A stretch of DNA of 64,000 nucleotides from CAYPFY01 sp964410105 (GCA_964410105.1 CAYPFY010000005.1:136493-200492); one strand, 5' to 3'; counted from the first letter of the stretch, positions 17,426-27,514 are shown. The notes: a model not told the origin generated them from the sequence alone. Numbers and translations: made by a program.

Positions 17426-19531
17426 TTACTTCATCCTTGCGAGGAGTGCGACGAAGCGAGGTTCCTGCCGGATCGCATCGAGATCCGAGTCATGCTCGAT
17501 CCATTCCTTATGCGCGAAGCCCTTCTGTACTGCCTTTTCGAGGCAAGTCAAAGCCTTTTCGATTTTCCCCAGCACTGCAAAGTAGCATGCGACGTTATAC
17601 AGGACACCGGAGTTAGTCGGATCGAGCTCCAATGCGCGGTTGAGCCATTCCTCGCCCCGTTCGGGCTGCCCTCCTTGGGCGAGCGCGCCTCCGCCCAGGT
17701 ATAGTGCCCGGGCGTCATCGGGATTGAGTTCGAGATGTTTCTCAGCCTTCTGAATCCCGGCGCGGATCGTCTCCTCGAAGCGGCGCTCATCCTTGAGCGA
17801 CCTGTAGACCATTGTGAGAAGCATGGGAACCTGATAATCGTCGGGCCGGACCTTCACCGCCCCCTCATACAGCTGCGCGGCGCGTTCGAATTCGCCTTTG
17901 GCGAAACATGTACGCCCGTAATAGTAATACACTTCATAGAGGCGGGGATTGAGGCGAATAGCCTTCTCGAACTCCCGTTCCGCCTCGTCATACTGTTTAT
18001 TGAGAGAGATAGCAAGCCCGAGCGACGTGTGTGCCTCGGCGAGGTCGGGGTTGAGATCGACCGCCTTGCGGCTTGCCAGCTCGGCCTGGTGGAGATTTTC
18101 TTCTGAACTCTCCCAGTACATATAGCGGAATGCGTAACAATCCGCCAGCCCGCAATACGCGAGAGCGTAGCGCGGATCGATCTCCGTCGCCTTCAAAAAC
18201 ATCCGGATCGCTTCTTCATGCCGATGTCGGTGCTTGTGAAAAAGCTTCCTTCCGCGGAGGTAATACTCATACGCCTCGATCTCCGGCGTCGGGACAGATT
18301 CGATCAGTTTCTTATCCTTCTCCGTCAGAACAAGCTTCAGGGCACCCACAACATTCTCGGTAATCTCATCCTGGATCTCAAAAACGTCGCGCAGCTCCCT
18401 GTCATAGCGTTCCGACCAGAGATGGTACCCGTCGGCGACGTTGATGAGCTGGGCGGTTATGCGGAGCCTGTTGCCTGACTTTCGCACGCTTCCTTCCAGG
18501 ACGTTCCTCACGTTCAGCTTGGTGCCAATCTCCCGCATATCAATATGTTTTCCTTTGAAGGCGAACGAGGAGGTTCGGGCGGATACCCGGAGCGCCTTCA
18601 CCTTCGTGAGCGCATTGATGATCTCTTCCGCGAGCCCTTCGCAGAGATAATCCTGGTCTTTCTGCGCGCTCATATCCTCAAACGCGAGCACAGCGATGGA
18701 CGGGGCATCCGAGTCACCCTGTTTACCGTCCGTTGATCGCAGAGGCTTGAGGGATGCAACAACGTCCCGGACGGATTGATACCGACGGGCGGGATTTTTT
18801 TCCAGCATTTTTTGCAGAATATCGTCGAGCTCCTTCGGCACATCCGGTCTGAGGCTCGAGATCCGGGGCGGTTCTTCGTTAAGGACCGAGTACATCACGG
18901 CGGCGTCATGTTCGCCCCGGAACGGCATTCTGCCCGTCAGCATTTCAAAGAGAACGACTCCGAACGAGAAGAGATCCGATCGCGCATCGGCGACGTTTCC
19001 CTGAATCTGTTCGGGAGCCATGTAGCCCAGGGTGCCAAGCGTCCCTGCGACCTTCGTGAGCTTCATGGCCCCTTTCAGGCTGGCCAGACCGAAATCCATG
19101 ACCTTGACCTGATTCTTGCTGTTCACCATGATATTTTCAGACTTGATGTCTCGGTGAACGATCCCCTTGGCGTGGGCTTCATCGAGGGCAGCGGCGATTT
19201 GGGAGGCAACATCCAGAGCTTCCCCGATCGTTGCAAAGGGCAATTTTTGCCGGAGAGTCACTCCATCGACGAATTCCATATCAATGAATTGCCGCCCGTC
19301 GGATTCTTCGATCGCGTGGATGGTGCAGATATTGGGATGATTGAGGGTAGCTGCGGTTTGAGCTTCACGTCGGAACCGGGCTTCCTCCTCCCCTGAGGGC
19401 GAAGTAGGCGGGAGGAACTTAAGGGCGACGGCTCGTTTCAGCTTCAAGTCTTCGGCCCTGTAAACGACCCCCATCCCCCCTTCCCCCAGTTTTTCCAGGA
19501 TCTTATAATGCAATATCTTTTGGCCGATCAT
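17426..19531 (-). CDS. Ser/Thr protein kinase with TolB/FlgO-like and TPR domains (soluble)
   Basis: A 701-residue protein with a PknB-type kinase domain (about 8-262): glycine loop GEGGMG, K38, HRD with D128 and DFG with D146. A TolB/FlgO-like domain (about 280-415; SIAVLAFEDMS...LSEGLAEEI-type pattern with LxGSVRKSGNRLRIT) follows. TPR repeats (about 430-690) complete the protein. No transmembrane segment is evident, unlike its paralogue on the other side of the thr operon. It lies 94 bases after thrC. The very short, SD-less leader resembles the paralogue. Target proteins are unknown. Confidence 0.93.
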   Translation of the reverse strand: MIGQKILHYKILEKLGEGGMGVVYRAEDLKLKRAVALKFLPPTSPSGEEEARFRREAQTAATLNHPNICTIHAIEESDGRQFIDMEFVDGVTLRQKLPFATIGEALDVASQIAAALDEAHAKGIVHRDIKSENIMVNSKNQVKVMDFGLASLKGAMKLTKVAGTLGTLGYMAPEQIQGNVADARSDLFSFGVVLFEMLTGRMPFRGEHDAAVMYSVLNEEPPRISSLRPDVPKELDDILQKMLEKNPARRYQSVRDVVASLKPLRSTDGKQGDSDAPSIAVLAFEDMSAQKDQDYLCEGLAEEIINALTKVKALRVSARTSSFAFKGKHIDMREIGTKLNVRNVLEGSVRKSGNRLRITAQLINVADGYHLWSERYDRELRDVFEIQDEITENVVGALKLVLTEKDKKLIESVPTPEIEAYEYYLRGRKLFHKHRHRHEEAIRMFLKATEIDPRYALAYCGLADCYAFRYMYWESSEENLHQAELASRKAVDLNPDLAEAHTSLGLAISLNKQYDEAEREFEKAIRLNPRLYEVYYYYGRTCFAKGEFERAAQLYEGAVKVRPDDYQVPMLLTMVYRSLKDERRFEETIRAGIQKAEKHLELNPDDARALYLGGGALAQGGQPERGEEWLNRALELDPTNSGVLYNVACYFAVLGKIEKALTCLEKAVQKGFAHKEWIEHDSDLDAIRQEPRFVALLARMK

Positions 19532-19625
19532 GGGGAAAATTAGCCATATTTCCGGACAATCCCAAAGATTTTGTTAGGACGCGAGAGCTGAGAACATTCA
19601 GGAACATCCCTGACGAGCCTCCTGA

Positions 19626-20921
19626 TCAGTTGATGAGCAGTCGCTTCAGTTCCTCGTACTCGTTGGGCATCCGGATGCTCAGCTTCGCTTTGCCGAGAGA
19701 TTCCCTGAGGCTCGCCGAGAGAGGGATATCGATGCCGGTCGCTTTCCTGACAATTTCGGGAAATTTCGCAGGGTGACCGGTTGCCGCAATGATGCAGGGA
19801 TGAATGGCCGGGACCCGGGATCGCGCGGCCGCGACGGCGACCGCGGTATGAGGATCGATGACAATTCCCGATCGTTCGTGCGTTCGGCGCATTTCACTCA
19901 AAGTTTCGTCATCCGTGATACGTGCGGCGTCGATCTCCTTCCGCATCGCCGAAACATCATTCCCGCACAGGAACTGAATCCGGGAAAAATTCCCGGGATC
20001 TCCGACATCCATCGCGTTGGAGAGGGTTCTCACGGATGCGCGGGGCGAATAAACGCCGGAGGTAAGATAGTCCGGGACGACATCGTTGACATTCGTGGCG
20101 GCAAGGACCCTTCCGAGGCGGGCTCCCATCTTCCTGGCATAGAGGGCGGCCGTAAGATTTCCGAAATTCCCACTCGGAACAACGAGATCGGGAATTTCGT
20201 TTTCTGAAAAACCTTTCATCCACTGAATCGCTCCCCAGACATAATATGTTATCTGAGGGAGGAGCCGGGCAAGGTTGATGGAGTTCGCCGAAGTCAGCAA
20301 GCGCGACGCGCGGATATCCTGATCGGCGAGAGCTTTTTTCACAAGTCTCTGGCAATCGTCGAACGTCCCGGACACCTCGAGCGCCCGAACGTTCCCCCCG
20401 AGTGTCGTCATCTGATGTTCTTGGAGCCTGCTGACGAGACCCGACGGGTAGAGAATCACAACATCGACATTCGGGGCGCCGAAAAAACCGTGGGCTACGG
20501 CGCTGCCGGTATCACCGGACGTCGCCGTAAGGATTGTGGCCCGCTTATCATCGCGTGCCAGGAAATAGGAAAGCACCCCCGCCATGAATCGTGCCCCAAC
20601 ATCTTTGAAAGCAAGGGTAGGGCCATGAAAAAGCTCCAGGAGGAACAGATTTTTATCAAGGCGGCTGACGGGAGTGGGGAAATCCCACGCGCGGTTGATT
20701 ATCTCGGCAAGATCTTCGCTTGAAATGTCCTTGATGAAAAGCGACAGCACATCGAGCCCCACCTCATGAAGAGATTCTCCCGAAAATGACTGACAATACC
20801 GCGGAGGGAGCGGTGGGATTTTTTCCGGAACATAGAGTCCGCCGTCGGGTGCGGTGCCCCGTAAAACTGCCTCCTCGAACGTGACAGCGGGACTTTTCCC
20901 GTTCGTGCTGACGAAGTTCAC
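19626..20921 (-). CDS. thrC: Threonine synthase
   Basis: A 431-residue PLP enzyme that converts O-phosphohomoserine to threonine. The N-terminal NFVSTNG...APDGGLYVPE pattern is typical, and K106 in GPTLAFKDVG is the PLP lysine. TATSGDTGSAVAHGF and VPSGNFGNL bind PLP phosphate. It starts with a 4-base overlap of the thrB stop and is the last gene of thrA-thrB-thrC. Confidence 0.97.
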   Translation of the reverse strand: MNFVSTNGKSPAVTFEEAVLRGTAPDGGLYVPEKIPPLPPRYCQSFSGESLHEVGLDVLSLFIKDISSEDLAEIINRAWDFPTPVSRLDKNLFLLELFHGPTLAFKDVGARFMAGVLSYFLARDDKRATILTATSGDTGSAVAHGFFGAPNVDVVILYPSGLVSRLQEHQMTTLGGNVRALEVSGTFDDCQRLVKKALADQDIRASRLLTSANSINLARLLPQITYYVWGAIQWMKGFSENEIPDLVVPSGNFGNLTAALYARKMGARLGRVLAATNVNDVVPDYLTSGVYSPRASVRTLSNAMDVGDPGNFSRIQFLCGNDVSAMRKEIDAARITDDETLSEMRRTHERSGIVIDPHTAVAVAAARSRVPAIHPCIIAATGHPAKFPEIVRKATGIDIPLSASLRESLGKAKLSIRMPNEYEELKRLLIN

Positions 20922-21862
20922 CGGTTCTTCATCCAGATCACCCGCGCCCCCTCCCGGTTCATGCGGGAGACAAAACTATCGCAGGGGCCGTCGACGTGTT
21001 TGCGGAACTCCCGGGCCATGGCACGGGCAATCGTTCTCCCCGCGCTAAGATTTCCGGCGACTGCGAACACCGAGGGTCCTGAGCCTGAAATTGAGCATCC
21101 GAAGGCTCCGGCGGAGAGGGCGGCCCGGCGCACGTCAGTGAACCCTGGGATAAACCGTGCCCGCACCGGCTCCACGATTCCGTCCTCGATCGACATGCCG
21201 AGCAAGGTGAAATCACCGGTAAGAAACCCCGCGATCACCCCGGCCACATTCCCCCACTGGCGGACAGCAGAATGAAGCGGGACCGATTTCGGGAGGGCCG
21301 CGCGGCTCATCCGCGTGTGGACGACGACATGCGGATGGACGACAACCCAGACGGGGGATTTTTTTACCGGAATTTGAGTCACGTTCAGCGGGTCGTAACG
21401 GACAAGGCAGAGGCCGCCGAGGAGCGAGGGGGCGACATTATCGGCGTGGGGGCTTCCTGACGCAAGCCTCTCCCCTTCCACAACGAATGGAAGAAGATCC
21501 TCTTTCGGCAGAGGTTCAGGCAAAAGACAATTCACGGCCATGGCAGCGGCGACGCTGCTGGCGCCGGAACTTCCAAGCCCCGAGCCGGGGGGCATCCTTT
21601 TCTCGAGAGTGAGATCGAGGCCGAAACGGGGTTTCAGCACTTTGATCATGAGCGAGGCGACGTGGCCTGCGACATTTTCACGGGCGGAGTCAGGAATTCC
21701 CGCATAGGAGCTGCGGAGGGTAAACCGGACCCCTTTCTCCGGGATCCGGCGGGCGGTGGCAAAGTCGCCCGGCCTGTTGATAGCGAGCCCGAGCACATCG
21801 AAGCAGGGGCCGATATTTGAAATACTCGCGGGAGCGTAGACCCGCACGCTGCGCGGATTCAT
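20918..21862 (-). CDS. thrB: Homoserine kinase
   Basis: A 314-residue GHMP-family kinase that makes O-phosphohomoserine. The ATP-binding motif PPGSGLGSSG is at 91-100 and the C-terminal GHMP motif GCSISGSGPSVFA is present. Its ATG overlaps the thrA stop as TGATG and its own stop overlaps thrC, so the three enzymes are translationally coupled. Confidence 0.96.
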   Translation of the reverse strand: MNPRSVRVYAPASISNIGPCFDVLGLAINRPGDFATARRIPEKGVRFTLRSSYAGIPDSARENVAGHVASLMIKVLKPRFGLDLTLEKRMPPGSGLGSSGASSVAAAMAVNCLLPEPLPKEDLLPFVVEGERLASGSPHADNVAPSLLGGLCLVRYDPLNVTQIPVKKSPVWVVVHPHVVVHTRMSRAALPKSVPLHSAVRQWGNVAGVIAGFLTGDFTLLGMSIEDGIVEPVRARFIPGFTDVRRAALSAGAFGCSISGSGPSVFAVAGNLSAGRTIARAMAREFRKHVDGPCDSFVSRMNREGARVIWMKNR

Positions 21863-24315
21863 CAGGACGGCAGGTAGTGAAGCAATTTCAGCAAGTCGGA
21901 AAACACCCCCATCGCGGTCACATCCGCGCCCGCACCGGGCCCTTGTACGACAAGCGGGGTCGTGTGGTAGCGCTCGGTCGTGAAGGCGATAATATTATCG
22001 CTTCCCCTCGCCGAGGCGAGCGGGTGGCGGGAACTTACTTCCTGGAGGCCCGCGCGGGCTTTTTTGCCTGAAAGGGTTCCGACATAGCGGAGAACCTTAC
22101 CGCGGACACGGGCCTTTTCAGCCCGGCGTTTCATCCTCGGATCATGGCGGGCGAACCGGTCATAGAATTTTTCGGAAAAATTGCCGGGGCGAAGATCCCG
22201 GGGCACAAGATTCTCGACCTTCACGTCTCTTAATTCAAGCTTTGATCCGAGTTGCCGGGAGAGAATCAGAAGTTTTCTCGCCACATCCGCGCCGGACAGA
22301 TCCTCCCGCGGATCCGGCTCAGTAAGACCCTTGTCATGGGCATCCCGGACCAGCTGGCTGAACGGTCTTTCGGCGTTGAACCCATTGAAAAGGTAGCTGA
22401 GCGTGCCGGAAAGGATACCTTCGATCTTCAGGATACGGTCGCCGCTGGCGACGAGATCGTGCAGGGTCGAGATAATCGGCAGCCCTGCCCCCACGTTGGC
22501 TTCATAGAGAAAATGCTTCTGCCGTTCCCCGACAAGGTCCATCAGGCGGTTGTATTCGGCCCACGGAAGAACATTCGCCTTCTTATTGGGCGTGATGATA
22601 TGCATATTAGCCCGGACAAAATCGGGGTATGCGGCGACGACGCCCGGGCTGGCCGTGCAATCGACGAGAGCCATGTTGCCCAGCTGCATCAGAGAAACGC
22701 TATGGGCGAGAGAGAGCGGGCGGAACGCGTGATTGCTGCGGGTGAGCTCCTCCCGCCAGCGGGAGAGATTGAGTCCGTCTTCATGGAGAATCACAACCTT
22801 GCTGTTGGCGATGCCGCAGACACGGACGTCGAACCCCTGGGAAGAGAGGTAGGAGTGTTGCTGCCGGAGCTGTCCGAGAAGGGCAGAGCCGATATTTCCG
22901 GTGCCGATGACAAAGAGTGCGAGGCGCTTCTTTTTTTCGAAGAAAGCCTGGTGTATCACATTCACGGCGCGCGGGCTTTCAGCCGAATCGGTGACAAACG
23001 AGATATTCAGTTCCGAGGCCCCCTGGGCGATCGCATTGATATTGATGTGGTTTCGTCCCATCGACTGAAAGACGCTCCCCGCGACTCCCGGTTTACCCCT
23101 CATCCCTTCACCGACGATTGCGATGACGGTCTGATCGCGTCTCTCATCGAGGGACGTAAGATTCTGATGCAGTTCGGACCGGAACTCATGATGGACGGCT
23201 TTCCGGGCCCGGCCTGCATCGGCGCCGCGGACGGCAAAGCAGATTGTATGCTCCGACGAGGCCTGGGAAATCAGAATCACATTCACCCGTTCCGAGGCGA
23301 GCGAGCGGAATAACCTCTCTGCGGTGCCGGGGACTCCCACCATGCTCATTCCGCGGAGAGTGAACAGAGTGACGTCATCGACGGAGGTTATACCTTTCGC
23401 GACCCCCGTTCCGGATTTTTTGGATATCAGCGTGCCGGGGGAGCGGGGGTTGAGGGAGTTTTTGATCAAAACCGGAATATTCCGGGCGACGGCGGGGGCG
23501 ATCGTGGCCGGATGCAGCACCTTTGCGCCGAAATACGACAGCTCCATCGCCTCCTCGTAGGAAAGGTTGCCGAGCGTGAAGGCGGAAGAGACTGCGCGGG
23601 GGTCGGCGGTATAGACCCCATCCACGTCGGTCCATATCTCAATGAGGGAAGCGCCGAGGGCTGCGGCGATAATCGACGCCGTATAATCGGAGCCGTTTCG
23701 ACCGATCGTCGTCGTGCGGCCGTCCTCGGTGGATGCGATGAAACCAGTCACGACCGGAATCTTCCGGGTCCGCGAGCCCCATAGCTTATGAAAATACGAC
23801 CTCGTCTTCGGATTCGTCCTGTCGAAAAGCACCGACGCGTGAGTGAACTGGTCATCGGTGACGAGGAAGTCGCGGGCATCGGCGTAGATTGACGCACGTT
23901 TAAGGCCAAAATACTCGGCTACGATAAATGCAGAAAAACGCTCCCCAAAGCTTGCGACGAGATCGAGCGCCCGTGGAGGGGAGTCTTTTAATAGAAATAC
24001 CCCCTGCAGGACATCCTGCAGTTCATTAAAAATCGATTGGAGCCGGCGTGCGGCCCGCCGGGCCGCCGGCTTTCCCAGGAGAGCGGCAAAAGCTGCACGG
24101 TGGAGTTTGGCGAGGTCGAGGGAAAGATTCTGATAGGTACGATCGCCTGCAGCGGCGAGGCGGGCGGTCTCAATAAGCTGGTCCGTCACCCCCTGGAACG
24201 CCGAGACCACGACAACCGTCTGTTCCTTGCGTGCCGAGCTGAAGACGATGCGGCCTGCTGCCCGGATCCGTTCGGGGGAGGAAAGGGACGATCCGCCGAA
24301 CTTGAGAACCTTCAT
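21862..24315 (-). CDS. thrA: Bifunctional aspartokinase / homoserine dehydrogenase
   Basis: An 817-residue fusion catalysing the first and third steps of threonine synthesis. Aspartokinase covers about 1-300 (KFGGSSL, then TIGRNGSDYTA), two ACT regulatory domains about 315-455, and homoserine dehydrogenase about 465-817 (FVIGTGNIGSALL Rossmann loop, ILSGTLSYLFNGF). The start was set at the ATG at 24315, which begins MKVLKFGGSS. A longer open frame extends upstream but only within the kinase gene. The ATG overlaps the kinase stop by 4 bases. ACT domains imply feedback control by threonine or a related amino acid. Confidence 0.97.
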   Translation of the reverse strand: MKVLKFGGSSLSSPERIRAAGRIVFSSARKEQTVVVVSAFQGVTDQLIETARLAAAGDRTYQNLSLDLAKLHRAAFAALLGKPAARRAARRLQSIFNELQDVLQGVFLLKDSPPRALDLVASFGERFSAFIVAEYFGLKRASIYADARDFLVTDDQFTHASVLFDRTNPKTRSYFHKLWGSRTRKIPVVTGFIASTEDGRTTTIGRNGSDYTASIIAAALGASLIEIWTDVDGVYTADPRAVSSAFTLGNLSYEEAMELSYFGAKVLHPATIAPAVARNIPVLIKNSLNPRSPGTLISKKSGTGVAKGITSVDDVTLFTLRGMSMVGVPGTAERLFRSLASERVNVILISQASSEHTICFAVRGADAGRARKAVHHEFRSELHQNLTSLDERRDQTVIAIVGEGMRGKPGVAGSVFQSMGRNHININAIAQGASELNISFVTDSAESPRAVNVIHQAFFEKKKRLALFVIGTGNIGSALLGQLRQQHSYLSSQGFDVRVCGIANSKVVILHEDGLNLSRWREELTRSNHAFRPLSLAHSVSLMQLGNMALVDCTASPGVVAAYPDFVRANMHIITPNKKANVLPWAEYNRLMDLVGERQKHFLYEANVGAGLPIISTLHDLVASGDRILKIEGILSGTLSYLFNGFNAERPFSQLVRDAHDKGLTEPDPREDLSGADVARKLLILSRQLGSKLELRDVKVENLVPRDLRPGNFSEKFYDRFARHDPRMKRRAEKARVRGKVLRYVGTLSGKKARAGLQEVSSRHPLASARGSDNIIAFTTERYHTTPLVVQGPGAGADVTAMGVFSDLLKLLHYLPS

Positions 24316-26621
24316 GGGGGAAGGTTCATTTTCTGCAAGAAGGCGACAAACCGGGGATCCTTTTCGATTTTTTTCAAAAGCGGATCCCCCTTCATGATAG
24401 TCAGTCCGCCGTCGCGCAGCGTATATGCCCTGTTCAGCCATTCCATCGCGGCATCGCCATCCCCGCGGAAGGCATAGATCTCGGCGATCTGGTACGCCAC
24501 CACGGTCTGGTACTCTTGAATACACTTCGCGAGGGCGTTGTCTGCTTCTTTCATTCGTCCCGTCGCATAGTAAGCCATGGCAAGACCGGTAAGCCGGTAT
24601 AATTCTTCCTTCTCCAGGGCATATTCGGCGAAGGCGCTATCGGGGTGACCCCGGAGCAGATGGAGATCGCCAATATAAACGTGTGTGAAGGGATAATTCG
24701 GATTAAGCTCGAGAATCTTCCGGAACGCGCCGATGGACTCGTCGAACCGGTTTGAGTTCAGGTACATAACGCCCAGAGACCAGTAAAAGAGCGGCTGCAC
24801 AGGGTCAAGCTCGATTGCCTTTCGCTGCAACGAAACAGCCTCATCAAATTTTCCGAGTGTCGACGCGAGCGAGGCTATCCCGTTGATCGTACTCGCATTC
24901 CCGGGTTCAAGATCAAGCGCTTTGCGGTATTCTGCATCTGCGCCTGACCAGTTCCAATCGAGACTCTTCATCGAGGCGGCAAGGACCGCGTGGCCGTTTG
25001 CGAGATTCTCATCGAGGGAAACCGCCTTCTGTGCGGCCTGGCGTGCTTTTTCGTAGCCCTCCCTGATTTCGGCAAATCCGAAATCCGCCTGGATGCGATA
25101 TGCATCGCCCAGGGAGGCCCAGAGGCGCGCGTCCCCTGGGTAGGTGGCGATCGCCTGGTTGAACAGATCGATCGATTTTGCGACCCCTTCGCGGTCACCC
25201 CGGTCGGTAAGGTATCTTCCGCGGAGGAGCAGATTATAAGCATCGGGATTCGAGGTCACCGGGCGGTCGATCCGTTGTTTCTCCAGCGGGGAGAGCCTGG
25301 CATGGAGGGCTGCAGCGATTTTTTGTGCAATCTCCGACTGGATCGCAAAAACCTGTTTGAATTCCCTGTCATAATTTTCCGCCCAGAGATTTTCATCGGT
25401 CGCCGCGTCGATCAGCTGGGCGGTCACCCTGACTTGATCTCCGGCGCGGCGTACGCTCCCTTCGAGGATGACTCCGGCCTTGAGATCTCTTCCGATTTCC
25501 GTCCCTGTCTTCCTGGTCCCCTTGTACTGCATCACGGAGGTGCGCGAGATGACCTTGAGATCGCCTATCTTGGAGAGCTGGGTCATGATATCTTCGGTCA
25601 TCCCGTCGCTGAAATACTCGTCGTCGGGAGATCCGCTGAGGTTCGCAAAGGGGAGCACGGCCACCGTCTTGGAGTTATCGGCCTTTACCGGGCGGGAAAA
25701 AGGCAGCAAAAAGTAGAGGGCCGCGACGATCCCAACTGAGGCGATCCCCCACACCAGTTTTCGTGGGATATGCCGAACCCTTTTGACCCTTCTCAGGTCG
25801 CCCTGTTGCAGCTTCCGGAGATCGGCGGCGATCTCATCGGCAGACTGATACCGCCGTGACCGGTCTTTTTCGAGACATTTTATCACAATATCTTCGAGCG
25901 GGGGAGGAATATCCGGGCGCAGCGACCGGGGAGGAATCGGGTCCTCATTTGCGATAGAGTAGGTGAGGGCAGCCTCATGTTCGCCGCGGAAAGGCATCCG
26001 CGAAGTGGCGATTTCGTACAGCACGGCGCCGAGGGAGAACAGATCGGCCCTGTGGTCGACATCCTCGCCGATCAGCTGTTCCGGCGCCACATAACCGAGA
26101 GTTCCGATCGTGCTGCCCGCCCTCGTCAATTGAACCGCGCCCTTCCCCTTTGCCAATCCAAAATCGGTGAGCTTGACAGCATCCCCCTCGGTCAGCATCA
26201 CATTATCCGACTTGATATCGCGATGAATGATCTGATGGCGGTGAGCGTGCGCGAGCGCGTCTGCGACCTGAATTCCGTAGGTGAGCACATCGGGAATGGG
26301 GAGAGCCTTATTATCGGCCTTCAATGATTCCAGTTTCGATTTAAGGGTACCGCCGGGGATAAACTCCAGGGCAAGGAATTTCTTTCCCCCTGCATCGTCG
26401 ACCTCGTAAATGGTAGCGATGTTGGGATGATTCAGTGAGGAAATGGCCTCAGCCTCCTGTTGAAATCGTGCGAGATCCTGGGAGATCTGAACGCCTGGGG
26501 GGAGAAACTTCAGGGCGACGATGCGCTTGAGCTTAAGATCCTCGGCCTTATAGACAACCCCCATCCCTCCCTCGCCGAGTTTTTCGAGAATTTTATAATG
26601 TGATACAATCTGACCGATCAT
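24312..26621 (-). CDS. Membrane-anchored Ser/Thr protein kinase with TolB/FlgO-like and TPR domains
   Basis: A 769-residue protein with a kinase domain (about 8-270): GEGGMG, K38, HRD with D135 and DFG with D153. A transmembrane helix lies at about 289-307, followed by a TolB/FlgO-like domain (about 318-455) and a TPR array (about 490-765) that would lie outside the cytoplasm. The ATG at 26621 was chosen because MIGQIVSHYKILEKLGEGGMG matches the start of the paralogue at 19531. An in-frame TTG at 26639 adds only MVLLIP. No ribosome site is seen; a predicted -10 box lies so close that the transcript may be leaderless. The stop overlaps thrA by 4 bases. Confidence 0.92.
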   Translation of the reverse strand: MIGQIVSHYKILEKLGEGGMGVVYKAEDLKLKRIVALKFLPPGVQISQDLARFQQEAEAISSLNHPNIATIYEVDDAGGKKFLALEFIPGGTLKSKLESLKADNKALPIPDVLTYGIQVADALAHAHRHQIIHRDIKSDNVMLTEGDAVKLTDFGLAKGKGAVQLTRAGSTIGTLGYVAPEQLIGEDVDHRADLFSLGAVLYEIATSRMPFRGEHEAALTYSIANEDPIPPRSLRPDIPPPLEDIVIKCLEKDRSRRYQSADEIAADLRKLQQGDLRRVKRVRHIPRKLVWGIASVGIVAALYFLLPFSRPVKADNSKTVAVLPFANLSGSPDDEYFSDGMTEDIMTQLSKIGDLKVISRTSVMQYKGTRKTGTEIGRDLKAGVILEGSVRRAGDQVRVTAQLIDAATDENLWAENYDREFKQVFAIQSEIAQKIAAALHARLSPLEKQRIDRPVTSNPDAYNLLLRGRYLTDRGDREGVAKSIDLFNQAIATYPGDARLWASLGDAYRIQADFGFAEIREGYEKARQAAQKAVSLDENLANGHAVLAASMKSLDWNWSGADAEYRKALDLEPGNASTINGIASLASTLGKFDEAVSLQRKAIELDPVQPLFYWSLGVMYLNSNRFDESIGAFRKILELNPNYPFTHVYIGDLHLLRGHPDSAFAEYALEKEELYRLTGLAMAYYATGRMKEADNALAKCIQEYQTVVAYQIAEIYAFRGDGDAAMEWLNRAYTLRDGGLTIMKGDPLLKKIEKDPRFVAFLQKMNLPP

Positions 26622-26629
26622 CGGGATTA

Positions 26630-26658
26630 AAAGTACCAATAAAGGGGGAAAAACTCAA
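26630..26658 (-). promoter_or_regulatory. Predicted promoter of the kinase-thrABC unit
   Basis: On the minus strand TTGAGT, 17 bases, TACTTT. Only eight bases separate the -10 box from the ATG at 26621, so transcription would begin at or next to the start codon. Confidence 0.45.
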
Positions 26659-26743
26659 TGAGCGAAGTTTCGCGGGGAGAGACCTGCGGGTCGACGCGGG
26701 AAGGCGGTGATTGTGTCGGCGCGTGCCGGTCGGTCGCGACCGC

Positions 26744-27142
26744 TTACAGACCTTTGGCGATATTCCAGCCCCAGTTGAGAAGAAGAATCGTTGCGCATGA
26801 GACCGCCACCCATCGGTTGATCAGAATATTCCTCTCGAGTCGCGCGACGAAAATAGAGAGTGTGGCTGATTTTCTCAGCCAATCATAGACGAGCCACAGA
26901 GGGGTGATCGCCAGCGCCGGAGCGAAAAATATTCCCAGCGGATTCATGAAAAAGGCCTCTTTCGGGTGCCCGGCCAGGAGCAGAATAACCGACCGCGTCG
27001 TCCCGCAGGCCGGGCAGGGAAGCCCGGTTGCAAGCTTGAACAGGCACGGTGTGGGAACCGAAAAATTCCCGGCATGCAGGGCCAGCCATGCGTAGCCTGC
27101 AACCATCGAGGCGGTGAGAAACCGAAAGACCCTCGGATTCAT
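26744..27142 (-). CDS. DUF2752 membrane protein
   Basis: A 132-residue protein with several hydrophobic segments and the family hallmark LPCPACGTTRS (residues about 41-51), in which two cysteines and TR are invariant. The function of DUF2752 is unknown. It begins one base after the TM2-domain gene, a common pairing, and is probably expressed with it. It ends 123 bases before the kinase start. Confidence 0.85.
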   Translation of the reverse strand: MNPRVFRFLTASMVAGYAWLALHAGNFSVPTPCLFKLATGLPCPACGTTRSVILLLAGHPKEAFFMNPLGIFFAPALAITPLWLVYDWLRKSATLSIFVARLERNILINRWVAVSCATILLLNWGWNIAKGL

Positions 27143-27481
27143 CTAGTAGAGCACCAACTGGATGCGTTGCATATTAATTTCCCGGGTCTTCTTCATGATG
27201 AGGAACCAGTCCACGACCGTCCAGATCCCCAGACCGCCGCAGGTAAGCAGCTTGGCGATTCCGAGCCCGACCTCTCCGAGAATGAAGCGATCGACGCCGA
27301 AATGTCCTCCGATGAGCGAGACGACAAGCATCGTGATGGGATCCTTCAGATTGACGCCCTGCACCTGGATCAATTTGGAATCGTCCAGTTTCAGCAGATG
27401 TTCGCGAAGCGCGGCCAGCTGATATGATTCGAAGTACTTGGCGGCGGTCATCAAAAACATGTCTACCTTCTGTTGATCCAT
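27143..27481 (-). CDS. TM2-domain membrane protein
   Basis: A 112-residue protein with a soluble N-terminal part and a C-terminal TM2 domain: two helices around GGHFGVDRFILGEVGLGIAKLLTCGGLGIWTVVDW, with the DRF motif between them. The role of TM2 proteins in bacteria is not established. AGAGGAATTCCCC precedes the ATG, a good ribosome site. It lies one base upstream of the DUF2752 gene. Confidence 0.9.
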   Translation of the reverse strand: MDQQKVDMFLMTAAKYFESYQLAALREHLLKLDDSKLIQVQGVNLKDPITMLVVSLIGGHFGVDRFILGEVGLGIAKLLTCGGLGIWTVVDWFLIMKKTREINMQRIQLVLY

Positions 27482-27514
27482 GGGGAATTCCTCTGATTAT
27501 GTGGTGGTTTATGT

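Noticed and set aside
22252..23313. 353-codon open frame antisense to thrA
   Set aside because: Antisense shadow; thrA has full aspartokinase, ACT and homoserine dehydrogenase motifs.
24316..24525. 70-residue upstream extension of thrA
   Set aside because: It lies entirely inside the kinase coding region in another frame; MKVLKFGGSS at 24315 is the normal aspartokinase start.
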